From Treponema sp. (GTDB taxonomy: Bacteria > Spirochaetota > Spirochaetia > Treponematales > Treponemataceae), in NCBI GenBank assembly GCA_016296655.1, contig JAEDIW010000003.1, forward strand, positions 1 through 64,000: a stretch of 64,000 nucleotides of DNA. The letters are read 5' to 3'. The notes beneath the pieces are model-generated. The model made no database searches, was not told the DNA's origin, and saw only the letters and a program-made list of their open reading frames with translations. The translations under genes were made by a program, and so were the position numbers. Shown here one piece after another: positions 26,981 through 35,820 of the stretch. Every line of letters begins with the position of its first letter. The first letter of the stretch is position 1.

Positions 26981-28543
26981 ATGAACAAACCGCGATACCT
27001 GCCAATCGGCATTCAGACATTTGAAAAAATACGCGTGGACAACGCTGTTTATGTGGATAAGACTCAATTTATCGAAGAACTGTCGCATTACAAGTGCCCA
27101 TATTTTTTAAGCCGTCCCCGCCGTTTCGGAAAATCCCTTTTTCTTTCCACTTTGCGCAGTTATTTTGAAGGTCGCAAAGATTTGTTTGAAGGTCTTGCCA
27201 TTTCCAAAACCGAAACTGAATGGAAAGAGTACCCGGTTTTTTATTTTGATTTTACAGGAAAAAATTACGAAACTGTTGATGATGTAATTCTAAAAATCGG
27301 CGATACTCTTGAAAAACTGGAAAATATATACGGAAAAAACACAGAATCAGATGACATTGCCATAAGGTTTAAAAATCTTATTGAAGCGGCTTACGAAAAA
27401 ACAGGTTTGCAGGTTGTTGTTCTTGTGGACGAATACGACAAGCCGCTACTTCAAAATGTAGATAATATCGAAGAGGAAGATAAAATCCGCTCTGTTTTAA
27501 AAGGTTTTTACGGAAATCTCAAAGGGGAAGACCAGTATTTGCGATTTGTCTTCATTACAGGCGTAACCCGCTTTGACAAAGTGAGCATTTTTTCTGATTT
27601 GAACAACCTGCGGGATATTTCCCTTTCTAAAGAATTTTCTGCAATCTGCGGAATTTCACAGGAAGAATTGGAACAAAATTTTGTCCCGGAAATTGAACTC
27701 ATGGCAGAAAAAAACGGATATACCAAAGAAGAATGCCTTGCAGAACTCAAAAAGAATTACGACGGCTACCATTTTTCAAAGGAAATACAAAACGACATTT
27801 ACAATCCCTTCAGTCTTTTAAATGCTTTTGCAGATATGAATTTTGGAAGTTACTGGTTTTCCACCGGCACGCCGACTTTCCTTACCAAAATGATGCTTGA
27901 CATGAGTTTTGATTACAAAACCCTTGAAGAAGGAATTGATGTGGATTCCCGCTCTCTGGAAGAATACCGCCTTAATTCAACGGAGCCGGTTCCTCTTTTG
28001 TACCAGACAGGCTACCTTACCATCAAAAATTATGAAAAAGATTTTGACAGTTATACGATTGGAGTTCCAAACGAAGAAGTAAAATTCGGAATGTATAAAA
28101 GACTTTTGCCGCTTTATTTGGGATATCCCACAGACGACAAAAAAATCGAAATCGTAAGTTTTTTAAAGGAACTCCGCGCAGGCAAAGTAAACGAGTTTAT
28201 GGAGCGCATCAACAATATCTTCGCTGCCGCCCCAAAACAGACAAACCAAAAACAGTACGAGTTGAACTGTCAGGCGTTTGTCTGGCTTATTTTTAAGCTG
28301 ATGGGAGAGTTTGTCCTGTGCGAAGTGCAGAACGGCAAAGGCAGAAGCGACGCAGTTGTGTGGCAAAAAGATGCAATCTACATTTTTGAGTTCAAAATGG
28401 ACGGTTCTGCAAAAGAAGCCCTTGAACAAATAAACAGCCAGAACTATCCAATCGCCTACAAAAACGACGGACGAAAAATTGTAAAAGTTGGCGTGAATTA
28501 TTCAAGTGAACAAAAACAATTGACCGAATGGGTGATTGAATAG
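26981..28543 (+). CDS. AAA-ATPase-like protein with C-terminal PD-(D/E)XK nuclease-like domain
   Basis: Protein of 520 residues of the widespread AAA-ATPase-like plus DUF1703 (PDDEXK_9) type, abundant in gut and oral anaerobes and of unknown function. The N-terminal segment YLPIGIQTFEKIR...VDKT and the Walker A-like SRPRRFGKSL are diagnostic; Walker B-like VVLVDEYDKPL follows. The C-terminal nuclease-like motif is GRSDAVV...YIFEFKMDGS (Asp, then Glu-x-Lys). The upstream TTG at 26903 is less likely than ATG 26981. A pseudogene follows directly. Confidence 0.85.
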   Translation: MNKPRYLPIGIQTFEKIRVDNAVYVDKTQFIEELSHYKCPYFLSRPRRFGKSLFLSTLRSYFEGRKDLFEGLAISKTETEWKEYPVFYFDFTGKNYETVDDVILKIGDTLEKLENIYGKNTESDDIAIRFKNLIEAAYEKTGLQVVVLVDEYDKPLLQNVDNIEEEDKIRSVLKGFYGNLKGEDQYLRFVFITGVTRFDKVSIFSDLNNLRDISLSKEFSAICGISQEELEQNFVPEIELMAEKNGYTKEECLAELKKNYDGYHFSKEIQNDIYNPFSLLNAFADMNFGSYWFSTGTPTFLTKMMLDMSFDYKTLEEGIDVDSRSLEEYRLNSTEPVPLLYQTGYLTIKNYEKDFDSYTIGVPNEEVKFGMYKRLLPLYLGYPTDDKKIEIVSFLKELRAGKVNEFMERINNIFAAAPKQTNQKQYELNCQAFVWLIFKLMGEFVLCEVQNGKGRSDAVVWQKDAIYIFEFKMDGSAKEALEQINSQNYPIAYKNDGRKIVKVGVNYSSEQKQLTEWVIE

Positions 28544-28913
28544 ACTGGGAGAAATTACTTCGGATATTCAAAAAAAAATTGACGATGCGCATGAAAAACT
28601 TATTTCTGTCCTGACAGACTAGGTTACAGGCGGATTTATAGAACATTTTGCAAAAAATCTGGTTTACATGGGAAGCCAGAAGGTCGAAGAAACTCTTTCA
28701 AAACTGCCTGCAGAAAAAGCATTTTATCTGTCAGACGGACTTGAAATGTTCTGCAAGTATTTTAAATATGTTGACAGCAGGCTTAAGGAAGATATTCTCA
28801 AAGATGGATTTTCGAAATTCAATCATGACGCTCTTGCAAACTTAAGCTACCAGTATGAACATAAGAAAATCATTTTTAAATATGAGGTACTGTGTAATCG
28901 CTTCAAGTGTTAA
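28542..28913 (+). pseudogene. FliG-like/PcfJ-like chimeric remnant
   Basis: One reading frame with a single in-frame TAG at 28620. The first part (GFIEHFAKNLVYM, then TLSKLPAEKA) resembles the N-terminal region of the FliG-like protein at 44426-45169 (GYIENLAKILIYLP, then TLQKLPKEV). From EMFCKYF onward it closely matches the PcfJ-like protein at 42702-44381 (EMFARYF, then DGFTKFNHDALSNISYQ). In that locus the FliG-like gene lies directly upstream of the PcfJ-like gene, so an internal deletion of such a pair would give this chimera. It is truncated by the hairpin repeat at 28890. Confidence 0.7.
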
Positions 28914-28925
28914 TCAGCACTTTCT
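28890..28925 (+). repeat. 44-nt hairpin repeat, copy 2 (before ppk)
   Basis: Shares GTAATCGCTTCAAGTGTTAA and the right arm TCAGCACTTTC with the other copies. The left arm is degenerate, where it joins the pseudogene. Same strand as ppk. Confidence 0.65.
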
Positions 28926-29033
28926 TGAATAGTTTTTTTACGAAAATTTAACAAGTTTTGTACCAAAATTTAACCTATGCCTTTTAATATTTTGAAAAAG
29001 GAGAAAAAATTTTCTATTTTTTCGGAGTGCTGC

Positions 29034-31226
29034 ATGGGTGAAAAAACTAATTTATCTGTCTGCAAGACGGATTATGTACCTGAATCTATACCAGCCGAAT
29101 GTTATTGTAACCGGGAACTTTCATGGCTTTCTTTTAATGAGCGTGTTTTGGAAGAAGCCGGAAATCCTTCTGTTCCAATTGCTGAAAGGCTTACATTTAT
29201 TTCGATTTTTCAGAGCAATCTTGACGAATTTTTCATGGTTCGCGTAGGTTCTCTTAGAACCCAGCAGGAAAATGGCTTTGATGATTGCGAAAATAAGACA
29301 AAAATGACGGTTTCGCAGCAGATTTCAGCCATTCTTTCCCGTGTAAAAGAGCTTGAACTCAAAAAAACAAAAATTTATGAGCAGCTTATGGGAGAACTTG
29401 AAGTGTATGGAATCCGCATCATCAATTTCAACAGGCTTTCAAATGAAGAGCGGAAAATCCTTGAACAGTACTTTGATTCAAACATTGCACCTTTTTTGAG
29501 TCCTATGATTATAGGCAAGCAGCAGCCGTTTCCTTTTCTGACAAACAAGGAACTTAATGCTGTCGTTCTGCTTTCCAATAAAAACGGAAAAAATAAAATG
29601 GGAATTGTTCCCTGTACGAATACTATTTTCAAAAGGCTGATAGAAATTCCTTCAAGACCCGGAACTTTCATGCTGTGCGAAGAGCTGATTCTTCACTTTG
29701 TAACAAAACTTTTTTCTCATTATACAGTCCATGAAAAGTCTGTCATACGAATTACCAGAAATGCGGATATTGATGAGCATGATGCCATAGATGAAGACCT
29801 CGACTATAGAAATTTTATGGAAGGCCTGATAAAGATGCGTAAAAGGATGAGCCCTGTACGCCTTGAACTGAGCCGGAAAATTGAACTTAATGCAAAAAAG
29901 GAACTTGCCTCGTTTGTAAAAATTTCTGAGGATGCAGTCATTGACTGTGCCACACCGCTTGATATGAAATTTGTTTTCAAATTACGTGAATATCTGCATG
30001 GAAAGAAACATCTGTTCTATAAGCGGCGTCTGCCAAGGCCTTCTCATAACATTGACATGCGCCGCCGCGTAATTCCGCAGATAGAAAAAAAAGATCTGCT
30101 GCTGTTTTATCCATTTGAAAGCATGAAACCTTTTTTGACATTGCTGCATGAAGCTGCCTCAGACGAAAGTGTGGTTTCCATAAAAATTACATTGTACAGG
30201 CTTGCCGATAAAAGCAAAATTGTTGATGCACTGATAGAAGCAGCAGAAAATGGCAAGGAAGTTGTTGTTTTGGTTGAACTTCGTGCCAGATTTGACGAGG
30301 CAAACAACATTGAAATTTCCAGGATTCTTGAAGATTCTGGTTGCCGCGTAATTTATGGGCTTGGCGAATACAAAGTTCATTCAAAGTTATGCCTGATTAC
30401 CAGAAATACGGGCAGGGGACTTTCCTACATTACCCAGATAGGAACTGGAAATTATAATGAAAAAACAGCTGAACTATACACAGATTTTTCTTTAATGACT
30501 GCAAATCAAGATATAGGGTGCGATAGTGCCACCGTTTTCCAGAATTTTCTTCTTGGCGAAGTTGTTGATTATGTTCCTTTCCTGCTCGTTGCGCCAAATT
30601 GCTTTCAAAGCAAAATAATAGAATATATCGAAGCTGAAAAGGAAAAAAAACTCGCAGGAAATGAGGCTTATATCGGCATAAAAATAAATTCTCTTACAGA
30701 CAAAACGATAATCGATGCCTTGATACAAGCTTCTCGTGCCGGTGTAAAAATTGACATGTGCGTAAGGGGAATTTGCTGCCTTGTTCCAGGAATTCCTGGC
30801 TGGACAGAAAATATCCGTGTTGTAAGCATTGTAGGACGATTTCTGGAACATTCAAGGATTTATATGTTCGGAAAAGGAACTGAAGAAAAAATCTTTATAG
30901 GCTCAGCTGATTTTATGACTAGAAACATGGTTCGCCGTGTTGAAGTAGGGGTTCCTGTTCTGGATAAAGATTTAAAGAGCCGGATAAAAAAAATATTTGA
31001 CAGTGAAATGAATGATACGGAAAAAGGCCGGATTTTAAAATCCGATGGAAGTTATGAGCGGAGAAAAGAAAAAATCGCTTTTGATGACTCGGTTCCGTCA
31101 GAAAGTGAAAGAAAGCACAAGGAAAAAGAAAATCCTGCAAAGTTTTTGAATTCCCAGGAGTATTTTTTTGAACTGGCATATAAAAGGGCACCGCTGAAAA
31201 AGAAATTGTTGAAAAATGCATTTTAG
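29034..31226 (+). CDS. ppk1: polyphosphate kinase PPK1
   Basis: Reversibly makes polyphosphate from ATP (730 aa from the chosen start). The N-terminal domain begins NRELSWLSFNERVLEEA, the head domain includes NLDEFFMVRVGSLR, and the two phospholipase-D-like halves carry the phospho-accepting His region EYKVHSKLCLI and the second His region FLEHSRIYMFGKG. ATG 29034 has GGAG 6 nt upstream; the in-frame ATG at 28977 has no ribosome binding site. The charged C-terminal tail after EMNDTEKGR is likely disordered. Confidence 0.93.
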   Translation: MGEKTNLSVCKTDYVPESIPAECYCNRELSWLSFNERVLEEAGNPSVPIAERLTFISIFQSNLDEFFMVRVGSLRTQQENGFDDCENKTKMTVSQQISAILSRVKELELKKTKIYEQLMGELEVYGIRIINFNRLSNEERKILEQYFDSNIAPFLSPMIIGKQQPFPFLTNKELNAVVLLSNKNGKNKMGIVPCTNTIFKRLIEIPSRPGTFMLCEELILHFVTKLFSHYTVHEKSVIRITRNADIDEHDAIDEDLDYRNFMEGLIKMRKRMSPVRLELSRKIELNAKKELASFVKISEDAVIDCATPLDMKFVFKLREYLHGKKHLFYKRRLPRPSHNIDMRRRVIPQIEKKDLLLFYPFESMKPFLTLLHEAASDESVVSIKITLYRLADKSKIVDALIEAAENGKEVVVLVELRARFDEANNIEISRILEDSGCRVIYGLGEYKVHSKLCLITRNTGRGLSYITQIGTGNYNEKTAELYTDFSLMTANQDIGCDSATVFQNFLLGEVVDYVPFLLVAPNCFQSKIIEYIEAEKEKKLAGNEAYIGIKINSLTDKTIIDALIQASRAGVKIDMCVRGICCLVPGIPGWTENIRVVSIVGRFLEHSRIYMFGKGTEEKIFIGSADFMTRNMVRRVEVGVPVLDKDLKSRIKKIFDSEMNDTEKGRILKSDGSYERRKEKIAFDDSVPSESERKHKEKENPAKFLNSQEYFFELAYKRAPLKKKLLKNAF

Positions 31227-31306
31227 AAAAATACCAGGCAACAGTTACGTATTGATGATGTAAAGCTTGATACCATATTTTTTACTTTTTATAAGGAGTG
31301 CAGAAA

Positions 31307-32368
31307 ATGAACGTTGGAATTCTTACAAGTGGCGGAGACTGCCAGGCTTTGAATGCCGCAATGCGTGGAGTTGCAAAAACTCTCTACAATAAATGCCCGG
31401 ATATAAAAATAATCGGCATAGAAAACGGTTATACAGGAATGATTTATGGACGCTCTCATGAAATGTTTCAGGAAGATTTTTCAGGGCTTTTAACAAAAGG
31501 CGGAACTATTCTTGGAACTGCACGGGAACCGTTTAAACATATTGCAGATATTGGGGAAGACGGTGTGGACAAGGTAAAATCTATGGAAGACTTTTATTAC
31601 CAGAATAATCTTGACTGTCTTGTAATTTTAGGTGGAAACGGTTCTATAAAAACAGCAGCTCTCTTGAGTTCAAAAGGTCTTAATATAGTGGCACTCCCAA
31701 AAACTATTGACAATGACATTTTTGGAACTGATATGTCCTTTGGATTTATGAGCGCCGTAGATGTCGCTGTAAATACAATTGACTGCATTCATACAACAGC
31801 CGCAAGTCATAGCAGGGTTTTTATTGTCGAAGTTATGGGACATAAAACAGGACATTTGGCTTTAAGTGCCGGTTTGGCTGGTGGTGCAGATATCATTCTT
31901 CTACCTGAAATTCCGTATAAACTGGAAAAAATCATTTCAAAAATTGAAGAGCAGGAACAAAAGGGCCGGCATTTTACAATTATTGTTGTCGCAGAAGGGG
32001 CTGTTTCTGAAGAAGAATTGAAAATCCCAAAGAAAGAACTGAAATTCCTGCGGGGACAGACCCCCATTTCACTTGAACTTGCATCTCAAATCAGGCTTAT
32101 GACCAGAAAAGATGTCCGCGTTACAATTCCAGGTCATGCACAACGTGGTGGTTCTCCAAACGCCTATGACAGAATTTTTTCTTCACGACTTGGTGCTGCC
32201 GCAGGGGATTTCATTGTAGAAAAAAAATATGGTGTTCTTGCAGCCTTGTCTGGTGCCAAAATAGAAGCCGTCCCTTTGAGCGAAGTTGCAGGAAAACTAA
32301 AAAAAGTAGATGTCCACTCTGATGTGGTTTCAGAAGCAAAATCCCTAGGAATTTGCTTTGGTGACTGA
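31307..32368 (+). CDS. 6-phosphofructokinase (PfkA family), mixed phosphoryl-donor signature
   Basis: Glycolytic phosphofructokinase of 353 residues. It has LTSGGDCQALNA for nucleotide binding, GGNGS at the site where ATP-type enzymes have GGDGS and PPi-type have GGDD, and PKTIDND where E. coli PfkA has PGTIDND. Gly at position 104 with Lys at position 124 (E. coli numbering) is the combination of the group III/mixed-substrate clade and leans toward ATP use, but donor choice needs assay. ATG 31307 follows AAGGAG. It stands alone after ppk. Confidence 0.88.
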   Translation: MNVGILTSGGDCQALNAAMRGVAKTLYNKCPDIKIIGIENGYTGMIYGRSHEMFQEDFSGLLTKGGTILGTAREPFKHIADIGEDGVDKVKSMEDFYYQNNLDCLVILGGNGSIKTAALLSSKGLNIVALPKTIDNDIFGTDMSFGFMSAVDVAVNTIDCIHTTAASHSRVFIVEVMGHKTGHLALSAGLAGGADIILLPEIPYKLEKIISKIEEQEQKGRHFTIIVVAEGAVSEEELKIPKKELKFLRGQTPISLELASQIRLMTRKDVRVTIPGHAQRGGSPNAYDRIFSSRLGAAAGDFIVEKKYGVLAALSGAKIEAVPLSEVAGKLKKVDVHSDVVSEAKSLGICFGD

Positions 32369-32383
32369 TGAAAAGTCGTTTTT

Positions 32384-33271
32384 TTAGTCGATTTCTTCCA
32401 GCAAAAATGCTTCTTCATCAATTTCGGAAACAGCCTTTGGCAAATCTTTTGAATATTCAGTTTCATCTAGAGGATTTTTAAAAATGACAGTTTCAAGGCT
32501 TGTTTGGAGCAAATCATAAACATGGCTTCTGATAAGCGATTTTGTGCTTTCTGCGGTGGTCGGCAACAAAAGCAGTACAAGCAGAGAGTATTTTTCGTCT
32601 ATAGGCTTAATCCCAAAGACCGCACAGTTGCACTTTATAGGATTATTCCTGCCAAGATAAAGGTTCACGCCCTTCAAAACTGTATTCGGCTGGAAAAAAC
32701 TGACAGTTTCGTTTGAAATTGTGCAGGAAATTCCTGCGCAGCTTAAATCGTTCATTTTCATGTCGAATTTTACTCCCAGAAGTTCATATTGAACACAGTC
32801 GGTTGACTCTCTGGGACAGTGTGCACGTACATACTGCCGGCGACCTTTTGCACCATTTATTTTTAAAACTTCCTTTATATTTTCCAGTACGCTTTCCGTT
32901 CCATTGCGGATTGTAAGCATGCCGGCAGCAAGTGGCAGTTTAAGCATAAAATATGAGCGCACATTAGTAGGCATTCTCTTTGAAATTATTCCAATCAGAA
33001 TCGTACAAAGGTTCTCATCTTCTATGAAAGAATTTAAAAAATTAAACCACTGAATTGTGTCAAGTTCATTCTGAGAATGATCATCAATCTGTAAAAAGAA
33101 AATAGAGTCAGGATATTCTCTCAAGGCATTTTTTGCATAACGGTAATTATCCAGAAAATAAACCTCGTATTCTTCTTCGCGGAGAACACTAATGATTCTT
33201 TCTTTTACATCTGTAGAAAGATTGAGAAAAAATATTTTTCGTCCAAGAATTGATACATTGTTTGGATTCAT
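32384..33271 (-). CDS. PilZ-domain protein with receiver-like N-terminal domain
   Basis: Likely c-di-GMP effector, 295 aa. The N-terminal half (ILGRKIFFLNLSTDVKERI, then SIFFLQIDDHSQNE) has the look of a response-regulator receiver, but the phosphorylatable Asp is not clear. The C-terminal PilZ domain has the c-di-GMP binding arginines in GRRQYVRAHC and the second motif NDLSCAGISC. Spirochaete PilZ proteins commonly affect motility and host interaction. Adjacent genes do not reveal a partner. Confidence 0.72.
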   Translation of the reverse strand: MNPNNVSILGRKIFFLNLSTDVKERIISVLREEEYEVYFLDNYRYAKNALREYPDSIFFLQIDDHSQNELDTIQWFNFLNSFIEDENLCTILIGIISKRMPTNVRSYFMLKLPLAAGMLTIRNGTESVLENIKEVLKINGAKGRRQYVRAHCPRESTDCVQYELLGVKFDMKMNDLSCAGISCTISNETVSFFQPNTVLKGVNLYLGRNNPIKCNCAVFGIKPIDEKYSLLVLLLLPTTAESTKSLIRSHVYDLLQTSLETVIFKNPLDETEYSKDLPKAVSEIDEEAFLLEEID

Positions 33272-33493
33272 ACTCTACGAAAATCATACCATGTAAAATG
33301 ATAATTAGCTACTTAAAAAAACATTCCTAACTGCTTTATTTAAAACTTTCTGAAATCGCAGGCACAGAAAAGTCTGCCACTGCTTGACCACCAGCAAACC
33401 GCCCCATTTGAACCGCCATCAGCACAAACACCTGCAAAAAAGCCATGCCTGACAGAATTTTTCATGATCTTCCTGCAGAATATTTTCCATTAG
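33272..33493. other. intergenic region between asnS and the PilZ gene
   Basis: No gene-like frame on either strand was recognised. A TATGAT box on the minus strand, 11 nt before the PilZ ATG, may be its promoter. The asnS-proximal part is occupied by the inverted-repeat element below. Confidence 0.3.
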
Positions 33494-33596
33494 CTCTGTC
33501 ATGCCGGATTTATTTCAGCATCTACACTGATATAGTGTGAAAATTTCCGAAATAAATCCGCAATGCTACTATGAACTTTACTTTTGGGGCAGCCCA
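33494..33596 (-). repeat. inverted-repeat element at the 3' end of asnS
   Basis: Contains CGGATTTATTTC and its reverse complement GAAATAAATCCG about 30 bp apart, enclosing an ACACT/AGTGT hairpin. The asnS-side end reads, on the minus strand, GGGCTGCCCCAAAAGT, like the GGGCTGTCTGAAAAGT ends at 7762 and 57933. The internal TTTATTTCAGCATCTACACT is also present at 57889-57908. Confidence 0.6.
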
Positions 33597-33598
33597 TT

Positions 33599-35059
33599 CT
33601 AGAAATCAGCCAGTTTTGGTGCGCGGGGGTAAGGAATTACATCACGGATATTTTCCATACCAGTTACATAGCGAATCAGGCGTTCAAAACCCAGCCCAAA
33701 GCCAGAATGAGGAACCGTTCCAAACTTGCGCAAATCCATGTACCAGTCGTAGATTTTTTCATCCATTCCACGCTCTTTAATGGCAGCCATCAGTTTGTCA
33801 TAATTTTCTTCACGTTCAGAACCACCGATAAGTTCGCCAATTCCAGGAACCAGAACGTCGACAGCCTTGACAGTTTTTCCGTCAGGATTCTGCTTCATGT
33901 AAAATGACTTGATTTCTTTAGGATAGTTGAAAACCATTACAGGACAGCCGAAAATCTTTTCTGTAAGATAACGTTCATGCTCAGTTGCAATATCGCATCC
34001 CCAGTAAGGCTTAAACTCAAACTTTGCACCATTTGCGGCAGCCTCTTCCAGTTTTGCAATTGCATCAGTGTAGGAAATTCGTACGAATTTTGCATTTGCA
34101 ACTTTTTCAAGGCTTTCAATAAGACCTTTCTGAATCCTCTTGTCAAAAAACTCAAGGTCAGCACGGCATTTTGTCAAAGCCCAGTTCAAAAGATATTTTA
34201 CGAAATCTTCCTGAATGTCCATGTCGTCGTCCAAATCGTAAAAAGCCATTTCAGGTTCAATCATCCAGAATTCAGCAAGATGGCGAGGTGTATTTGAATT
34301 TTCAGCACGGAAAGTCGGCCCAAAAGTGTAAACCCTACTCAAAGCCGTTGCCAAAGTTTCAGCTTCAAGCTGTCCAGAAACCGTCAAACTCGCTTTTTTT
34401 CCAAAAAAATCCTTGCTGTAGTCAACAATCTTATGAGCATCTTCAACTTTCATTCCACCAGCGCCAGCTTTTACACCAAGCTCTGCAATTTTTTCCATAG
34501 AAAGAGTTGTAACCTGGAACATTTCGCCGGCACCCTCACAGTCCGAACAGGTAATTTCCGGGGCATTAATATACTGGAACCCACGCTCCTGAAAAAACGA
34601 ATGAACGGCAAACGCCATCTGATTGCGTACACGGTAAACAGCACCAAAAGTATTTGTCCTTGCCCTCAGATGTGCATTTTCGCGCAGATATTCCATAGAC
34701 ATTTTGTTTTTCTGCAAAGGATATTCTTCCGGATTACAAGTTCCAAGGCATGTAAGGCTTTCCAAAGTAACTTCAACAGCCTGACCACTTGCCGGAGAAG
34801 GAATCAAAAGACCCTCTGCACGAACAGAAGCACCCGTGTTAAGTTTTTTCAATTCTTCTTCTATATTATTTACATTTGCATTATTTGAAGGAGCATTGCG
34901 GTCAAAAGTAAGCTGAATGTTTGCAAAACAGCTGCCATCGTTAACCTGAATGAAAACTAAGTTTTTTGAATCCCGAACCGTGCGAACCCAGCCGCAGACT
35001 GTAACTTTCCGGCCATCTGGGGAAGATGTAAGTAAATCTTTAATAAGCGTTGGTACCAT
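33599..35059 (-). CDS. asnS: asparaginyl-tRNA synthetase AsnS
   Basis: Class IIb synthetase (486 aa). It has an N-terminal OB-fold anticodon-binding domain (VTVCGWVRTVRDSKNLVFIQ), class II motif 2 in FGPTFRAENSNTPRHLAEFW and motif 3 in GFGLGFERLIRYVTG. The length and the ending PYPRAP are as in AsnRS and not AspRS. ATG follows GGAGG. Because GatCA is encoded nearby, amidation of misacylated tRNA probably serves glutaminyl-tRNA here. Confidence 0.95.
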   Translation of the reverse strand: MVPTLIKDLLTSSPDGRKVTVCGWVRTVRDSKNLVFIQVNDGSCFANIQLTFDRNAPSNNANVNNIEEELKKLNTGASVRAEGLLIPSPASGQAVEVTLESLTCLGTCNPEEYPLQKNKMSMEYLRENAHLRARTNTFGAVYRVRNQMAFAVHSFFQERGFQYINAPEITCSDCEGAGEMFQVTTLSMEKIAELGVKAGAGGMKVEDAHKIVDYSKDFFGKKASLTVSGQLEAETLATALSRVYTFGPTFRAENSNTPRHLAEFWMIEPEMAFYDLDDDMDIQEDFVKYLLNWALTKCRADLEFFDKRIQKGLIESLEKVANAKFVRISYTDAIAKLEEAAANGAKFEFKPYWGCDIATEHERYLTEKIFGCPVMVFNYPKEIKSFYMKQNPDGKTVKAVDVLVPGIGELIGGSEREENYDKLMAAIKERGMDEKIYDWYMDLRKFGTVPHSGFGLGFERLIRYVTGMENIRDVIPYPRAPKLADF

Positions 35060-35162
35060 TTGTACCCTCCTGACAAAAACGTATGTAAATCAATATATTA
35101 AATCGTAAAGAACATTTTAGCCTTTTAGCAGACCTTGTTCAAGTTACCTTTTTTTTTAGAAT

Positions 35163-35280
35163 TTTCAGGGCGGAACTGTTTCGGCAACAGGCTTTTCGCG
35201 GCTTCGGTCCTTTGGACAGCTGCGCTCCGCTACAATCCTGCGCAGGTTTCTTCTGCCGGGCACCAAATCCTCTGCCTCCC
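35163..35280 (-). repeat. multi-palindrome intergenic element, copy F
   Basis: Read on the minus strand: CCTGCGCAGG palindrome, GTAGCGGAGCGCAGC, GTCC/GGAC hairpin, AAGCCGCGAAAAGCC, a short CTGTT/AACAG hairpin and CCGCCCTGAAA. It points toward asnS, whose ATG is about 100 bp downstream. Confidence 0.65.
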
Positions 35281-35346
35281 ATATCCAAATTTTTTTAACA
35301 GGCATTGGCAAGGTCTTTTTTCTGCAGCTAGAAAAGCTCATTCACT

Positions 35347-35637
35347 ATGGAAACCATAGAATTTCCTTTTATGGTTTTGCTCAGAAATGCGCCGGCAGGA
35401 ATGTTTGCCTATGCACCTAAAGCGCCTTTCGAAAAAATTCAGAAATCAGAATATGGAATTTTACTGGAAGAACTTGAACTTGCAGTACAGCCGTGGCTTC
35501 CGCCGCAGGTAATATGCATAAGGTTTGACACTTTGTGGAAATCCCCTTACGGCAATGCTCTGACAGCTTCAGAAACTCCCAGAATTCAGATGCTGGAGTG
35601 GAACTGGTACAAATACTACTCAGAAAACACTAGATAA
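35347..35637 (+). pseudogene. probable FemAB-type peptidoglycan bridge enzyme remnant
   Basis: Open frame of 96 codons. The order FPFMVLLRNAPAGMFAYAPK followed by QVICIRFDTLWKSPYG resembles the N-terminal part of FemAB/FemX-like acyltransferases (hydrophobic strand, proline-rich Tyr-x-Pro turn, then IRFDxxW). Only about a quarter of a normal protein is present. The preceding frame ending FFNRHWQGLFSAARKAH could be an upstream part lost to a frameshift near 35350. Family assignment is from memory of the pattern and uncertain. Confidence 0.45.
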
Positions 35638-35730
35638 ATCCTATTGAAGATTTTTCAGGGTTAACCTTGAATGTAGCAAATTTGGGCTGTATAAATAGTT
35701 CTGTCATGCTGAAATAAGATTCAATTGGAC

Positions 35731-35774
35731 GGGAAGTGATGAGTAATCACTTCAAGTGTTAATCATCACTTCCC
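35731..35774 (+). repeat. 44-nt hairpin repeat, copy 3 (before gatC)
   Basis: Perfect 12-bp outer arms GGGAAGTGATGA (35731-35742) and TCATCACTTCCC (35763-35774), with an inner CACTT/AAGTG stem. A TATAAT box (35795-35800) lies just downstream, 20 nt before the gatC ATG, so here the repeat is probably upstream of the transcription start. Confidence 0.75.
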
Positions 35775-35820
35775 TAAAAAGCTGATTGTCCAAATATAAT
35801 AAATTCGTTAAAATTGAAGC

